NCBI GenBank assembly: GCA_018069525.1
Contig: JAGPUQ010000010.1
Span: 1 to 59,269, forward strand
Direction of reading: 5' to 3'
DNA from: Porticoccaceae bacterium
GTDB taxonomy: Bacteria > Pseudomonadota > Gammaproteobacteria > Pseudomonadales > Porticoccaceae
DNA: 59,269 nucleotides
Part shown: piece after piece, positions 8,917 to 17,140 of the stretch
Numbering within the stretch: position 1 is the first letter of the stretch
Layout: every line of letters begins with the position of its first letter
Position numbers and translations under genes: made by a program
The notes under the pieces: model-generated
What the model was told of the DNA's origin: nothing
The model's input: only the letters and a program-made list of their open reading frames with translations
Databases searched by the model: none

Positions 8917-9750
8917 CTAATTTTCGAAGTTGGGCACTTCGTTTTTGCGCCTGGCGTCCAGGGCAACTTTAAGATCATCAGACATTAACATTCCTGCATT
9001 CCAGGTGGCGATATAGTCTAGTCCGTCAGCGACGCTGTGTTCGCGAGAGTAAAGTAAGACTTGCTTGGTGCCGCGAATACTCAAGGGTGACTTGGAGGCA
9101 ATGGCCCTGGCAATGCCGAACACCGCTTCCATCATAGCGTCTTTATCCTTAAAGCATTGATTACTTAGTCCAATGGTTGTTGCTTCTTCACCGCGTACAT
9201 CCCGACCGGTATAAGCGAGTTCGCGCATCAAGCCGTCGCCAATCAGGCGAGGTAAACGTTGTAGAGTGCCAACATCGGCGACCATGCCAATATCGATTTC
9301 CTTAATGGAAAAGGTAGCGTCCTCCGTGCAATAGCGCATGTCGCAGGCGCTAATCATATCTACGCCGCCACCAATGCAGGCACCGTGAATCGCGGCCAGC
9401 ACTGGTTTTCGGCATTGCTCTATGGAGGTGAGTTGCTTTTGTAGCCCAAGAATTTCTTCTCGTAAGGTTTCCCGTTTGCGGGCTTCGCAGGTAATGGATT
9501 CGTCGATTAGTTCGTTGAGCATGGCGAGATCAATTCCTGCGCAGAAGTGGTTACCATTGCCGCTAAGGACAACGACTCGCACTTCGGGTGTGCGATCGGC
9601 CCAGTTCATCGCGTCGCCAAGTTCCTGCCATAAAGCTCTATTCATGGCGTTGGCGCTTTTGGGTCGGTTGAGCTGAATATGGGTAATGTGCTGATTTAAA
9701 TCGATAGCGAGGGTTTCGAAGTTGGGTATCTCTACGGTAGAGTGATTCAT
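8917..9750 (-). CDS. Crotonase, delta3,5-delta2,4-dienoyl-CoA isomerase type
   Basis: This 277-residue crotonase has the three acidic residues of the ECH1 dienoyl-CoA isomerases: Asp in IGGGVDMISACD, Glu in FSIKEIDIG and Asp in MVADVGTLQRLPR. The oxyanion hole is HFCAGIDLAML. ECH1-type enzymes shift double bonds during oxidation of polyunsaturated acyl chains, which fits the company of OYE, SDR and acyl-CoA dehydrogenase genes. It is first in a minus-strand operon with the SDR gene. Confidence 0.85.
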   Translation of the reverse strand: MNHSTVEIPNFETLAIDLNQHITHIQLNRPKSANAMNRALWQELGDAMNWADRTPEVRVVVLSGNGNHFCAGIDLAMLNELIDESITCEARKRETLREEILGLQKQLTSIEQCRKPVLAAIHGACIGGGVDMISACDMRYCTEDATFSIKEIDIGMVADVGTLQRLPRLIGDGLMRELAYTGRDVRGEEATTIGLSNQCFKDKDAMMEAVFGIARAIASKSPLSIRGTKQVLLYSREHSVADGLDYIATWNAGMLMSDDLKVALDARRKNEVPNFEN

Positions 9751-9888
9751 TGTTATATCTCAGGGGGAAGGTTATTAAAGCTCGATACTTAGTACTGTTT
9801 CATAAGGCAGCTAGCTTACAGATTCTGTTTGGCCGGTAACAGGTGGTAAGCTGGTGATAAACCATCGGGACTAAATCCCCTCCTAAAC

Positions 9889-9918
9889 TTATCACGAACA
9901 TCGCTGCATCTGTATAAT
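9889..9918 (+). promoter_or_regulatory. Putative sigma-70 promoter of the CMD lipoprotein gene
   Basis: TTATCA at 9889-9894 and a perfect TATAAT at 9913-9918, separated by 18 bp, lie 26 bp before the GTG start of the downstream gene. Confidence 0.5.
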
Positions 9919-9943
9919 AAACTAAATTAACTAGGAGCCTTAA

Positions 9944-10852
9944 GTGATTAAAAATAAAGCAAATAATCTGTTTATATTCTCCCTTGTCTTACTGCTCTAC
10001 GGCTGTGGGGTTGATGATAAGGGAGATTCTGAAACGATAGCGAAACCAGCAGTAGCCGACCACGTGGTTCGACGTCAGCGCGGTCTTGATGTCATTGCGA
10101 CCTTGACTGGTACGGATGATCCCGAAGCGTTCGCCCGCCAATTTGTTGCTGAAAACGGCGCTCTTGGTTCGTTCGCACTGGACTTTGTGATGGGCGACAT
10201 TTGGAGTCGAGAACAACTGAGCCGACGCGATCGCAATCTGATTGTGTTGTCGATACTGGGCACACTGAATCAAACCAGTCAGCTTAAGTATTATGTTCCG
10301 GGTGCGTTGAATCACGGTTTAACGCCGGTAGAAATTCGGGAAATCATGACCCATCTTGCCGCCTATGCCGGATTTCCGAAAGCACTTGATGCCATGGCTG
10401 TGAGCAATCGTATTTTGGCGGAGCTTGGCCACGATACCGGCCCGGCCGGATTGGGAGAAGCGGAGCGTCTGAGTGATGCCGAGCGTCGAGCTCGTGGTGT
10501 GGAGGTGATGGCACGTTTGTCTGGTAACGATCAGTCGTTGAACCCCGAAGAAGCTTTGACCGCTCTGGCCGGTAAGCTTGGCCCGCTGGGCGCATATGGT
10601 ATTGATTTCGCGTTTGGCGAAGTCTGGGCGCGTCCGGAGTTGTCGCGGCGCGATCGTAGTTTGCTAGTGGTGTCAGTGCTGGCTACGCTCGGTCGGGGAG
10701 AGGAGTTGGATATCCATATTCCTGCAGCAGTGCGCCACGGCGTTACGCAAATAGAGCTTGAAGAATTAATGCTGACAGTATTTGCCTATGCGGGTGCGCC
10801 GTTGGCGGTAGAAGGGATGCATAAAGTGATTGATCATTTTGAAGAACACTAA
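9944..10852 (+). CDS. Lipoprotein with two carboxymuconolactone-decarboxylase-like domains
   Basis: A 302-residue protein. Its start (GTG, preceded by AGGAG at good spacing) gives a lipoprotein signal, NLFIFSLVLLLYGCG, with a lipobox cysteine at about residue 21. Two homologous CMD domains follow: RQRGLDVIATLTG to RILAELG, and RARGVEVMARLSG to the end. Each has the features LSRRDRNL/S, a conserved HG(L/V)T and AYAG. Neither has the CxxC of AhpD-type peroxidases, so gamma-carboxymuconolactone decarboxylase-like chemistry is more likely. Anchoring of such a protein to the envelope is unusual. The pterin dehydratase gene follows in the same direction. Confidence 0.8.
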   Translation: MIKNKANNLFIFSLVLLLYGCGVDDKGDSETIAKPAVADHVVRRQRGLDVIATLTGTDDPEAFARQFVAENGALGSFALDFVMGDIWSREQLSRRDRNLIVLSILGTLNQTSQLKYYVPGALNHGLTPVEIREIMTHLAAYAGFPKALDAMAVSNRILAELGHDTGPAGLGEAERLSDAERRARGVEVMARLSGNDQSLNPEEALTALAGKLGPLGAYGIDFAFGEVWARPELSRRDRSLLVVSVLATLGRGEELDIHIPAAVRHGVTQIELEELMLTVFAYAGAPLAVEGMHKVIDHFEEH

Positions 10853-10899
10853 TTATTTTGCGACACCATTTCAACTTACGACAGTAAACGGTAATTATT

Positions 10900-11217
10900 A
10901 TGGCTAAAGATACCTTGTTAGAACCGGCACAACTCGATTCAAGCCTTGCTGTATTAAACGCAGATGCCCTGGAACCCTGGACGCTCGATGACGGTAAGCT
11001 GCACCGGCGTTATAAGTTTTCCAGTTTCAGTACTGCGTTTGCGTTTATGACACAGGCGGCGATGGTCTGCGAAGTAATGGACCATCACCCAAAGTGGACG
11101 AATGTGTGGAATATGGTGGAGGTGGGTTTACTCACACATCGATCTAAAGGCATTACCTTGTTGGATATTGAGATGGCTGCTGCGATGGAGCAGATTGCGA
11201 AGCAGTATCTATCTTAG
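10900..11217 (+). CDS. phhB: 4a-hydroxytetrahydrobiopterin (pterin-4a-carbinolamine) dehydratase
   Basis: This 105-residue protein of the PCD/DCoH family recycles the pterin cofactor after aromatic amino acid hydroxylation. The family signature is visible as MDHHPKWTNVWNMVEVGLLTH, with the paired histidines of the active site and the later Thr-His. The segment after it (RSKGITLLDIEMA) corresponds to the usual GGLTE..DI region. No phenylalanine hydroxylase gene is in the window, so the partner is unknown. Pterin-dependent or molybdopterin-related roles are alternatives. Confidence 0.85.
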   Translation: MAKDTLLEPAQLDSSLAVLNADALEPWTLDDGKLHRRYKFSSFSTAFAFMTQAAMVCEVMDHHPKWTNVWNMVEVGLLTHRSKGITLLDIEMAAAMEQIAKQYLS

Positions 11218-11291
11218 TTTGATGGCGAGGGTTTTGGTTACGAGGTTTTAATGCCGAGCCCCGATATTAAGTGCCGATCCTTATTGTGAGT

Positions 11292-11912
11292 CTAAGCCTT
11301 TTGATTCTGCAAGCCTGAGCAAAACAACGCGGCCATTTCCTCCGCGATCTCGTGGGTATTCATTTCGCCGTCGACCTGATACCAGCGGGTCATCCAGTTA
11401 ATCGCACCAAATATCGTAAAAGCGGTGATTTTCGGGTTACAGGCCCGCATTGAATCATCATCCTTGCCATCCTCAATCATCTGGCGCATGGCGATATCGA
11501 GTTGTTGATAAAGAGGATCGATTTTAGCGAGATATTTGGGTGAAAGTGGTTCCCAGCCAGGATGAGCGAGGCAACGGCCAAATTCATCGTCGAAGGTGGA
11601 GACAAACAGGTGGATAAAGTCGGTAAGCTTATCGATACCCAATTTGGGAGACTTCATAACGGTATCGGTTTGTTCGAGTAAATGGGTGATCGCTGTGAGT
11701 AAGCACTGGAACAGGATGTCTTCCTTGTTTTCGATGTAGTAGTACAGCGTTGGCTTGGTAACTTCGAGTTCACTGGCGAGATCGTTTAGCGAGGTGGCCC
11801 GAAAACCTTTTTGATTAAACAGGCGTCCAGCCGTACGCAGGATGGCCATGCGCTTGAGTTCGTATTGTTCGTCTTTACTTTGTACGGTTTTGCCCCAGCG
11901 TGTTTTGCTCAT
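11292..11912 (-). CDS. TetR/AcrR-family transcriptional regulator
   Basis: A 206-residue regulator with an N-terminal TetR helix-turn-helix (ILRTAGRLFNQKGFRATSLNDLASELEVTKPTLYYYIENKEDIL, residues about 24-67) and a variable ligand-binding domain. It is divergent from the MaoC-MaoC-ACAD operon. TetR proteins in such places usually repress acyl-CoA catabolism and release DNA on binding an acyl-CoA; that is inference. A short palindrome at 11953-11966 is a candidate binding site. Confidence 0.88.
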   Translation of the reverse strand: MSKTRWGKTVQSKDEQYELKRMAILRTAGRLFNQKGFRATSLNDLASELEVTKPTLYYYIENKEDILFQCLLTAITHLLEQTDTVMKSPKLGIDKLTDFIHLFVSTFDDEFGRCLAHPGWEPLSPKYLAKIDPLYQQLDIAMRQMIEDGKDDDSMRACNPKITAFTIFGAINWMTRWYQVDGEMNTHEIAEEMAALFCSGLQNQKA

Positions 11913-11952
11913 AAGGTGAGGTATTCTCCATAGTTACATTTAGATAGACGTA

Positions 11953-11966
11953 CATACTTTGGTATG
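11953..11966. promoter_or_regulatory. Candidate TetR operator
   Basis: CATAC-tttg-GTATG is a 14-bp palindrome 40 bp upstream of the tetR start, in the 406-bp gap between tetR and the divergent hydratase genes. A second inverted repeat (CGCTGCC / GGCAGCG, 11976-12000) lies next to it. The rest of the gap holds no gene. Confidence 0.35.
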
Positions 11967-12318
11967 GTTTTCCCGCGCTGCCGAGCGAACGGTGGCAGCG
12001 AGTCTAACCCAGAGAGTGGGAAATGAGTACAAATAGGTCAGCAGATTTACTCGATGGTAAGTGGCTTTAACTGCGGATATATTATATTTTATCTATAAAA
12101 ATTAAGTAGTTATTGTTTTTTTTTAGAATTAAAGTTAAGGTGTGGGATGTTAACTGGTAGGCTGTCTTGGGGCATTAATTCACCTACAATAGCGCTTTGT
12201 GGTGTTCACCCAGCTGGTATCAGTTTAGTTGAGGCGCTTAGTTTACGGGCTAATCAAGCTGTTTAGGACGGTTGGCGGTGTTGTTACCAGGATAGTTGTA
12301 AGCAAGGATTTTATAAGT

Positions 12319-12801
12319 ATGGCCAGTGAATATGTAGGGAAAGTGTTCCCGCCATTGCAAGCGGACGTGGAAAAGTGGCAGCTACGGTTTTTTGCCAAAG
12401 CAGTGGGCGAATCCAATCCGATTTACTTTGATGAGGTCGCCGCCCAGGCTGAAGGCCACAAATCGATTTTAGCCCCGCCAACCTATGTTTTGACTTTGAG
12501 CATCGCGGAGCCTGACCCTTTCCAAAAATATCGAGAGCTTGGTATCAATCCTGAGCAGATGTTGCATGCACAGCAAAAATTTGAGTATTTTTCACCTATT
12601 TATGCAGGTGACAAAATTACGTTTACCAGTCGCATCGTCGATTTTATCGAGCGGCGCAAAGGTGCTATAAAGTTTTTGATTGAGGAAACCGATGCCGTTA
12701 ATCAAGAAGGCGTGATGACCACGCGATTTCGAAAAACCGTGGTGATTAAAGGTAATGGTCTTAACGATACGGCTACTGAGGGCAAGGAGACTGCGACATG
12801 A
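12319..12801 (+). CDS. MaoC-type hydratase, FAS1-like dehydratase half
   Basis: A 160-residue protein starting MASEYVGKVFPPLQADVEKWQLRFFAKAVGESNPIYFD, which is the N-terminal 'FAS1-like dehydratase' hot-dog domain of the MaoC family (HadA / HTD2 type). An in-frame start 90 bp earlier is possible, but ATG 12319 has AAGGAT before it and gives the family N-terminus. It overlaps the following MaoC gene by 4 bp (ATGA). The pair probably forms a heteromeric (R)-enoyl-CoA hydratase. This half typically supports binding while its partner carries the catalytic Asp/His. Confidence 0.85.
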   Translation: MASEYVGKVFPPLQADVEKWQLRFFAKAVGESNPIYFDEVAAQAEGHKSILAPPTYVLTLSIAEPDPFQKYRELGINPEQMLHAQQKFEYFSPIYAGDKITFTSRIVDFIERRKGAIKFLIEETDAVNQEGVMTTRFRKTVVIKGNGLNDTATEGKETAT

Positions 12802-13247
12802 ATAAACCGTTTGCTGCAGTCTTCGATAAGGCCGGCATAGCTGTTGGCGATGAGCTGCCCATTCTAACTAAAGCGCCGATTACCCGCACTACACTAGCTT
12901 ATTTTTGCGGTGCATCAAATGATCATAATCCCCTGCATGTCGATATCGACGCTGCAAAGGCAGCGGGTATGGAAGATGTGTTTGTTCACGGTATGCTCAA
13001 TATGGCTTATGTAGGTCAAATGTTGACGCAGTGGTTACCGCAACAATATCTGCGATGTTTTGAGGTAAAGTTCGGCGCTATCGTTCACCTGGGTGACGAG
13101 CTGAGTTGCAAGGGTGTGATCGACGAAAGGTTTGAGCAAGCCGGTGAAGATTGCGTGCGGATAAGACTGAGCGTACATAATCAGCATGATGAGCTTAAGC
13201 TAACCGGGGAAGCAGTGATGGCTCTCCCGAATAGCAAACCCGAATAA
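12798..13247 (+). CDS. MaoC-family dehydratase, catalytic half
   Basis: This 149-residue hot-dog protein contains the hydratase 2 motif in YFCGASNDHNPLHVDIDAAKAAGMEDVFVHGML, with catalytic Asp and His in NDHNPLH and the conserved HGM. It adds water to trans-2-enoyl-CoA. It overlaps the start of the upstream half-gene partner and lies 44 bp before an acyl-CoA dehydrogenase gene, so dehydrogenation and hydration are encoded side by side. Confidence 0.88.
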   Translation: MNKPFAAVFDKAGIAVGDELPILTKAPITRTTLAYFCGASNDHNPLHVDIDAAKAAGMEDVFVHGMLNMAYVGQMLTQWLPQQYLRCFEVKFGAIVHLGDELSCKGVIDERFEQAGEDCVRIRLSVHNQHDELKLTGEAVMALPNSKPE

Positions 13248-13291
13248 CAATCCTGAATAAACAGTTTTAATCCAACAGTTATAAATTATCT

Positions 13292-14437
13292 ATGAATACC
13301 TATCGATCGCCGTGGATGGACGAAGACCTGGACCTGTTTCGTTCAGCCGCTAGCCGTTTTGTTGAAAGGGAGATGGTACCCCACGATGAACGCTGGCGAG
13401 AGCAAAAATATATAGACCGGGAATTTTGGCGGAAAGCTGGGAAGAACGGCTTTTTATGCACTGATATACCCTCAGAATACGGTGGCGGTGGCGGCGATTT
13501 TCGTCACGAAGCGGTATTTTTTGAAGAGCAATGGCGACGTGGACTGTCTGGTCTGGGCCAGGGTGTGCATAGTATTGTCGCCAATTATTTGCTTAATCAC
13601 GGTACCGACGTTCAAAAACAACAGTGGTTGCCGCAGATGGCGCAAGGCCAATTAATTGCCGCAATTGCCATGACCGAACCGGGCACCGGTTCCGATCTTA
13701 AGGGTATTAAAACCAGAGCAGTGAGTGATGGCGAGGATTACGTCATTAACGGGTCGAAAATGTTTATTACTAACGGCTATGTGTCGGAGTTACTGGCGCT
13801 GGTGGTGTGTACTGATCCGGAAGGGGGCTCCCAGGCACTATCCATTGTAATGTTAGAAACCACTGATTTACCTGGTTTCAAAGTTGGGACTATGTTAAAA
13901 AAAATGGGTCAAAAGTCTCAGGATACTTGCGAACTGTTTTTTGACGAAGTGCGCATTCCAAAGGCAAATTTACTCGGTGGTATTGAGGGGCAGGGCTTCG
14001 CCCAACTAATGTCAGATTTACCCTACGAGCGCACTCAGGTGGGCGTGCAAAGTGTTGCGATGATGGAGGGCGCTATTGAGGAAACCGTTAGTTACGTGAA
14101 GCAGAGAGAAGCTTTCGGCGCGCCTTTGTTCAGTTTACAAAATACTCGTTTTCGGCTGGCGGAGGCGAAAACGACCACACAGGTCGCCCGAGTATTTCTC
14201 GACTACTGTATTCAAAATGTCGCGCGCGGGGAGCTTGATAACACCACCGCAGCAATGTGTAAATACTGGACCTCAGAACAGCTCCAGCAGGTTTTGGATA
14301 TCTGCCTGCAAATGCACGGTGGCTACGGGTATATGGAAGAGTACCTAATTTGCCGTATGTATGCCGATGCCAGAGTTGCGCGAATTTATGCAGGCACCAG
14401 CGAAATCATGCTGGAAGTAGTAGCTCGAAATCTATAA
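13292..14437 (+). CDS. Acyl-CoA dehydrogenase
   Basis: A 381-residue FAD-dependent acyl-CoA dehydrogenase. The signatures IAAIAMTEPGTGSDLKGI (FAD/substrate loop) and QMHGGYGYMEEYLICRMYADARVARIYAGTSEIM are both present. The usual MCAD-type catalytic Glu (YEGT) is Ala here (IYAGTSE). Instead a Glu lies in SDLPYERTQVG, the position used by long-chain and isovaleryl-CoA dehydrogenases. So the enzyme is expected to be active with a long or branched substrate. It is third in the MaoC operon. Confidence 0.9.
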   Translation: MNTYRSPWMDEDLDLFRSAASRFVEREMVPHDERWREQKYIDREFWRKAGKNGFLCTDIPSEYGGGGGDFRHEAVFFEEQWRRGLSGLGQGVHSIVANYLLNHGTDVQKQQWLPQMAQGQLIAAIAMTEPGTGSDLKGIKTRAVSDGEDYVINGSKMFITNGYVSELLALVVCTDPEGGSQALSIVMLETTDLPGFKVGTMLKKMGQKSQDTCELFFDEVRIPKANLLGGIEGQGFAQLMSDLPYERTQVGVQSVAMMEGAIEETVSYVKQREAFGAPLFSLQNTRFRLAEAKTTTQVARVFLDYCIQNVARGELDNTTAAMCKYWTSEQLQQVLDICLQMHGGYGYMEEYLICRMYADARVARIYAGTSEIMLEVVARNL

Positions 14438-14607
14438 GCCCGCAAATCCAGCCTGGGAATGTGTCATAGTTCTCAGTAACGAATACGACCAGTGCCAACC
14501 GCTGATAATGGCGTTTCGACCGTTCAGCGCCTAAATCGTTGATTTCATTGCAGTCATTTATCTCTGCTGACTATACTTGGACGTTAATCAAATAATTTAG
14601 ATCAAGG

Positions 14608-16899
14608 ATGGATCAGGTGAAAGAAGTCGAGGTTGGAGTGCTGCCATATTCCTGGAGCCTCTCTGGAAATACGGAGAGAGTCCTTATCACATTGCTATTT
14701 GCGCTTGCCGGTGGCGTAAGTCACTTTGGTTTCGGCTTGCCGATGGCTGAAGTTTGGCCCTGGTATGGAGCTCTGGCGGTGTTGTGGCTGCTGGCATTAG
14801 GTACTCACTATGCATTTTTTTCCTCAACTTCAGGAAGGCAGCGGCGCTCAAAAATAGAGCTACTTGATCTCATTACAGAAACTTTGTCTGTGGTGGCCTG
14901 GTCGATGAATGCCCGCAGCGTCGTTACCGATGTACATGGTTGTAATATCCGCGGCGACCGAGATACAAAGGATAATAGTAAGGGCCTTTGCGCGAATTTA
15001 ATTGGAGAAACGGCTGATAAGCTGTCTCAACGCAACTCCGAGTTTGGCATTTTGCTCTATCGGGCTATGGGTGGCGAAGCGTTTGTCGCTACTTGCGATA
15101 TAGGGCCGCAGACCTATCAGCATACATTTACCCCGCGGATGAGATATGGCGTCAGCGCCGGTTTTGATTGTGTTTCAACGGAAGTTACTGGAGATAAGGG
15201 GCAAGCATCGACGGTCGACCTGTGGGAACAAATGTTTGAGCACTCCGTAGATGCGGTTATGTTGCTCGACAAAAAACGCCGGGTCTTCGCTATCAACAAG
15301 GCTTTTACCGAAATAACGGGTTTTGAAGAAGCCGAGGCATTGGGTCAGAGAGATAATTTGCTGCTTAGTAAGCCCCCGGGTGAAAACTATTACAAAGTGG
15401 TTTTTGATCATCTCGAGAACGCAGATTCCTGGAACGGCGAAGTCAGTATCAGGCACAAATCCGGACGTTTATTTACCGTTAATATGACGGTCAGTGTGAT
15501 TAAGACCAGTCTTGGTCGAGTGCGACATTATCTGGCCTTATTTTCCGATGTGAGTCAGCGCAAGCAGGCGGAAGACGAGCTACGTCATTTGGCTAACCAC
15601 GATAATCTTACGGGCTTGCCCAACCGACGTTTGTTTCTCGATCGTTTGGATCAAAGCCTGCACCGGGTAAAACGCAGCCATTCCCGGTTAGCGGTATTAT
15701 TTCTAGACGCTGATAATTTTAAATTAATTAACGATGCTTACGGCCACGACGTCGGCGACGCTGTACTCAAAGAAATTGCTGTGCGCTTGCAAGCTGCCGT
15801 GCGCGAAAGTGATACGGTTGCACGTTTATCCGGTGACGAGTTTACGATTATTGCCGACAATATCCGCGATCAGGATGAGGCCATAGCGGTAGCGCGAAAG
15901 GTGATGGCGTGTTTTGAGGCGCCGTTTGAGCTTCCTGATCAGCAGTTGAATGTATCGGGTAGTGTGGGTATTGCGCTCTATCCCGACGACGGCGACGATG
16001 TTGTCAGCCTGATGAAACACGCAGATCAGGCTATGTATCGCGCTAAGGCTGAAGGCCGCAATGGGTTCTACAGTATTTCCGATGAACGTCCCACGCAGGT
16101 TTCACAAGGCCCTTACTATCCTTCAGAACTACGATTGGCCGTTAAGCGTGGGCAGATGAAAGTGGTTTATCAACCACAACTTTCGTTGTCTGACGGGCAC
16201 TTAGTGGGTTGTGAAAGCTTTTTGCGCTGGGAGCATCACTGCCGAGGTAATATTCGACCGTCGGACTTTATGACCGTATCGGAAGAAGCGGGGATCACAG
16301 AAAACCTGGGTTCCTGGACTCTAGATACTGTTGCCTCGCAGCTGGGTCGTTGGCTTGAGCTGGGTGTTCCGGTCGACTATATCGCCGTTAATGTGGCGAT
16401 GTCGCAAATCAAATCTTCAAATTTTCCGGCGCTGGTGTGCGAAACGTTACTGCGTCATAAGTTGCCCGCGTCGTCGTTAATGCTGGAAGTTGCCGAAGAC
16501 GACTATCTTCGTAATCGGGGCGTGTGCAACGTGTTTTTTGCGCAACTAAAAAAGGCCGGTATTCGTTCATGTATCGACCAGTTTGGTTCACATACCAGCG
16601 ACTATACCTACATCAAAGACATACCAGTTGATACGGTAAAAATCAATCAAGCTTCGTTAGCTAAAGCGTATTCAGATAAAAACGACCGCAGTTTTTTCCG
16701 TGCTCTGGTGGCCTTGTGTAAGGTCCTTGGTAAAGAAGTTATCGCGGTTAGTGTTGAACGCAGCGTTCAGGAAAACCAGGTGCGGGAGATAGGTTGCGAT
16801 ACCGCGCAAGGTTATCTTTACGGTAAGCCGATGGCGGCATCTGAAGTTCAAAAATTTTATTCTATGCTTGAGCCGACAAGCGAACAGCGAATTAACTAA
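14608..16899 (+). CDS. Membrane PAS-GGDEF-EAL cyclic-di-GMP protein with degenerate EAL
   Basis: A 763-residue protein with two N-terminal membrane segments (about residues 24-70), a PAS domain (about 208-325), GGDEF (about 330-490) and EAL (about 505-755). The diguanylate cyclase motif is SGDEF, preceded by an RESD inhibitory I-site five residues upstream, so synthesis of c-di-GMP looks possible. The EAL domain has lost key residues: ESF for EAL, EVAEDD for ELTE, IDQFGSH for DDFGTG and KIN for KID. It is thus probably not a phosphodiesterase. It stands alone between the two acyl-CoA dehydrogenase genes. The 240 bp after it hold no recognisable feature. Confidence 0.9.
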   Translation: MDQVKEVEVGVLPYSWSLSGNTERVLITLLFALAGGVSHFGFGLPMAEVWPWYGALAVLWLLALGTHYAFFSSTSGRQRRSKIELLDLITETLSVVAWSMNARSVVTDVHGCNIRGDRDTKDNSKGLCANLIGETADKLSQRNSEFGILLYRAMGGEAFVATCDIGPQTYQHTFTPRMRYGVSAGFDCVSTEVTGDKGQASTVDLWEQMFEHSVDAVMLLDKKRRVFAINKAFTEITGFEEAEALGQRDNLLLSKPPGENYYKVVFDHLENADSWNGEVSIRHKSGRLFTVNMTVSVIKTSLGRVRHYLALFSDVSQRKQAEDELRHLANHDNLTGLPNRRLFLDRLDQSLHRVKRSHSRLAVLFLDADNFKLINDAYGHDVGDAVLKEIAVRLQAAVRESDTVARLSGDEFTIIADNIRDQDEAIAVARKVMACFEAPFELPDQQLNVSGSVGIALYPDDGDDVVSLMKHADQAMYRAKAEGRNGFYSISDERPTQVSQGPYYPSELRLAVKRGQMKVVYQPQLSLSDGHLVGCESFLRWEHHCRGNIRPSDFMTVSEEAGITENLGSWTLDTVASQLGRWLELGVPVDYIAVNVAMSQIKSSNFPALVCETLLRHKLPASSLMLEVAEDDYLRNRGVCNVFFAQLKKAGIRSCIDQFGSHTSDYTYIKDIPVDTVKINQASLAKAYSDKNDRSFFRALVALCKVLGKEVIAVSVERSVQENQVREIGCDTAQGYLYGKPMAASEVQKFYSMLEPTSEQRIN

Positions 16900-17140
16900 A
16901 ACAATAAATCAAGGCTTAAGAAATCGCTTATAAGTTTCCGGTAAGCGAGTGTTTAGAGTAGTGTACCCTTTACGATTAATCCAACATTCTTGCATTTACA
17001 GAATACCCGTAAGTCACAATCTAGGCTTGGGGAATATTCGGTGTCTTTCTATAATAACGGCCTAGCTATAATGGCTATCTGGTTTTCCAGTACCGCCTCT
17101 TAGCTCTTTAATGTACAAGCCCTGATTTGGAAGCAAGACC

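Noticed and set aside
12229..12318. Upstream start for the FAS1-like dehydratase gene
   Set aside because: The added 30 residues are hydrophobic-basic and unlike the family N-terminus; ATG 12319 has its own ribosome-binding site.
16921..16945. Hairpin after the GGDEF-EAL gene (CGCTTA / TAAGCG)
   Set aside because: The 6-bp stem is weak and has no following T run, so a terminator is not supported.
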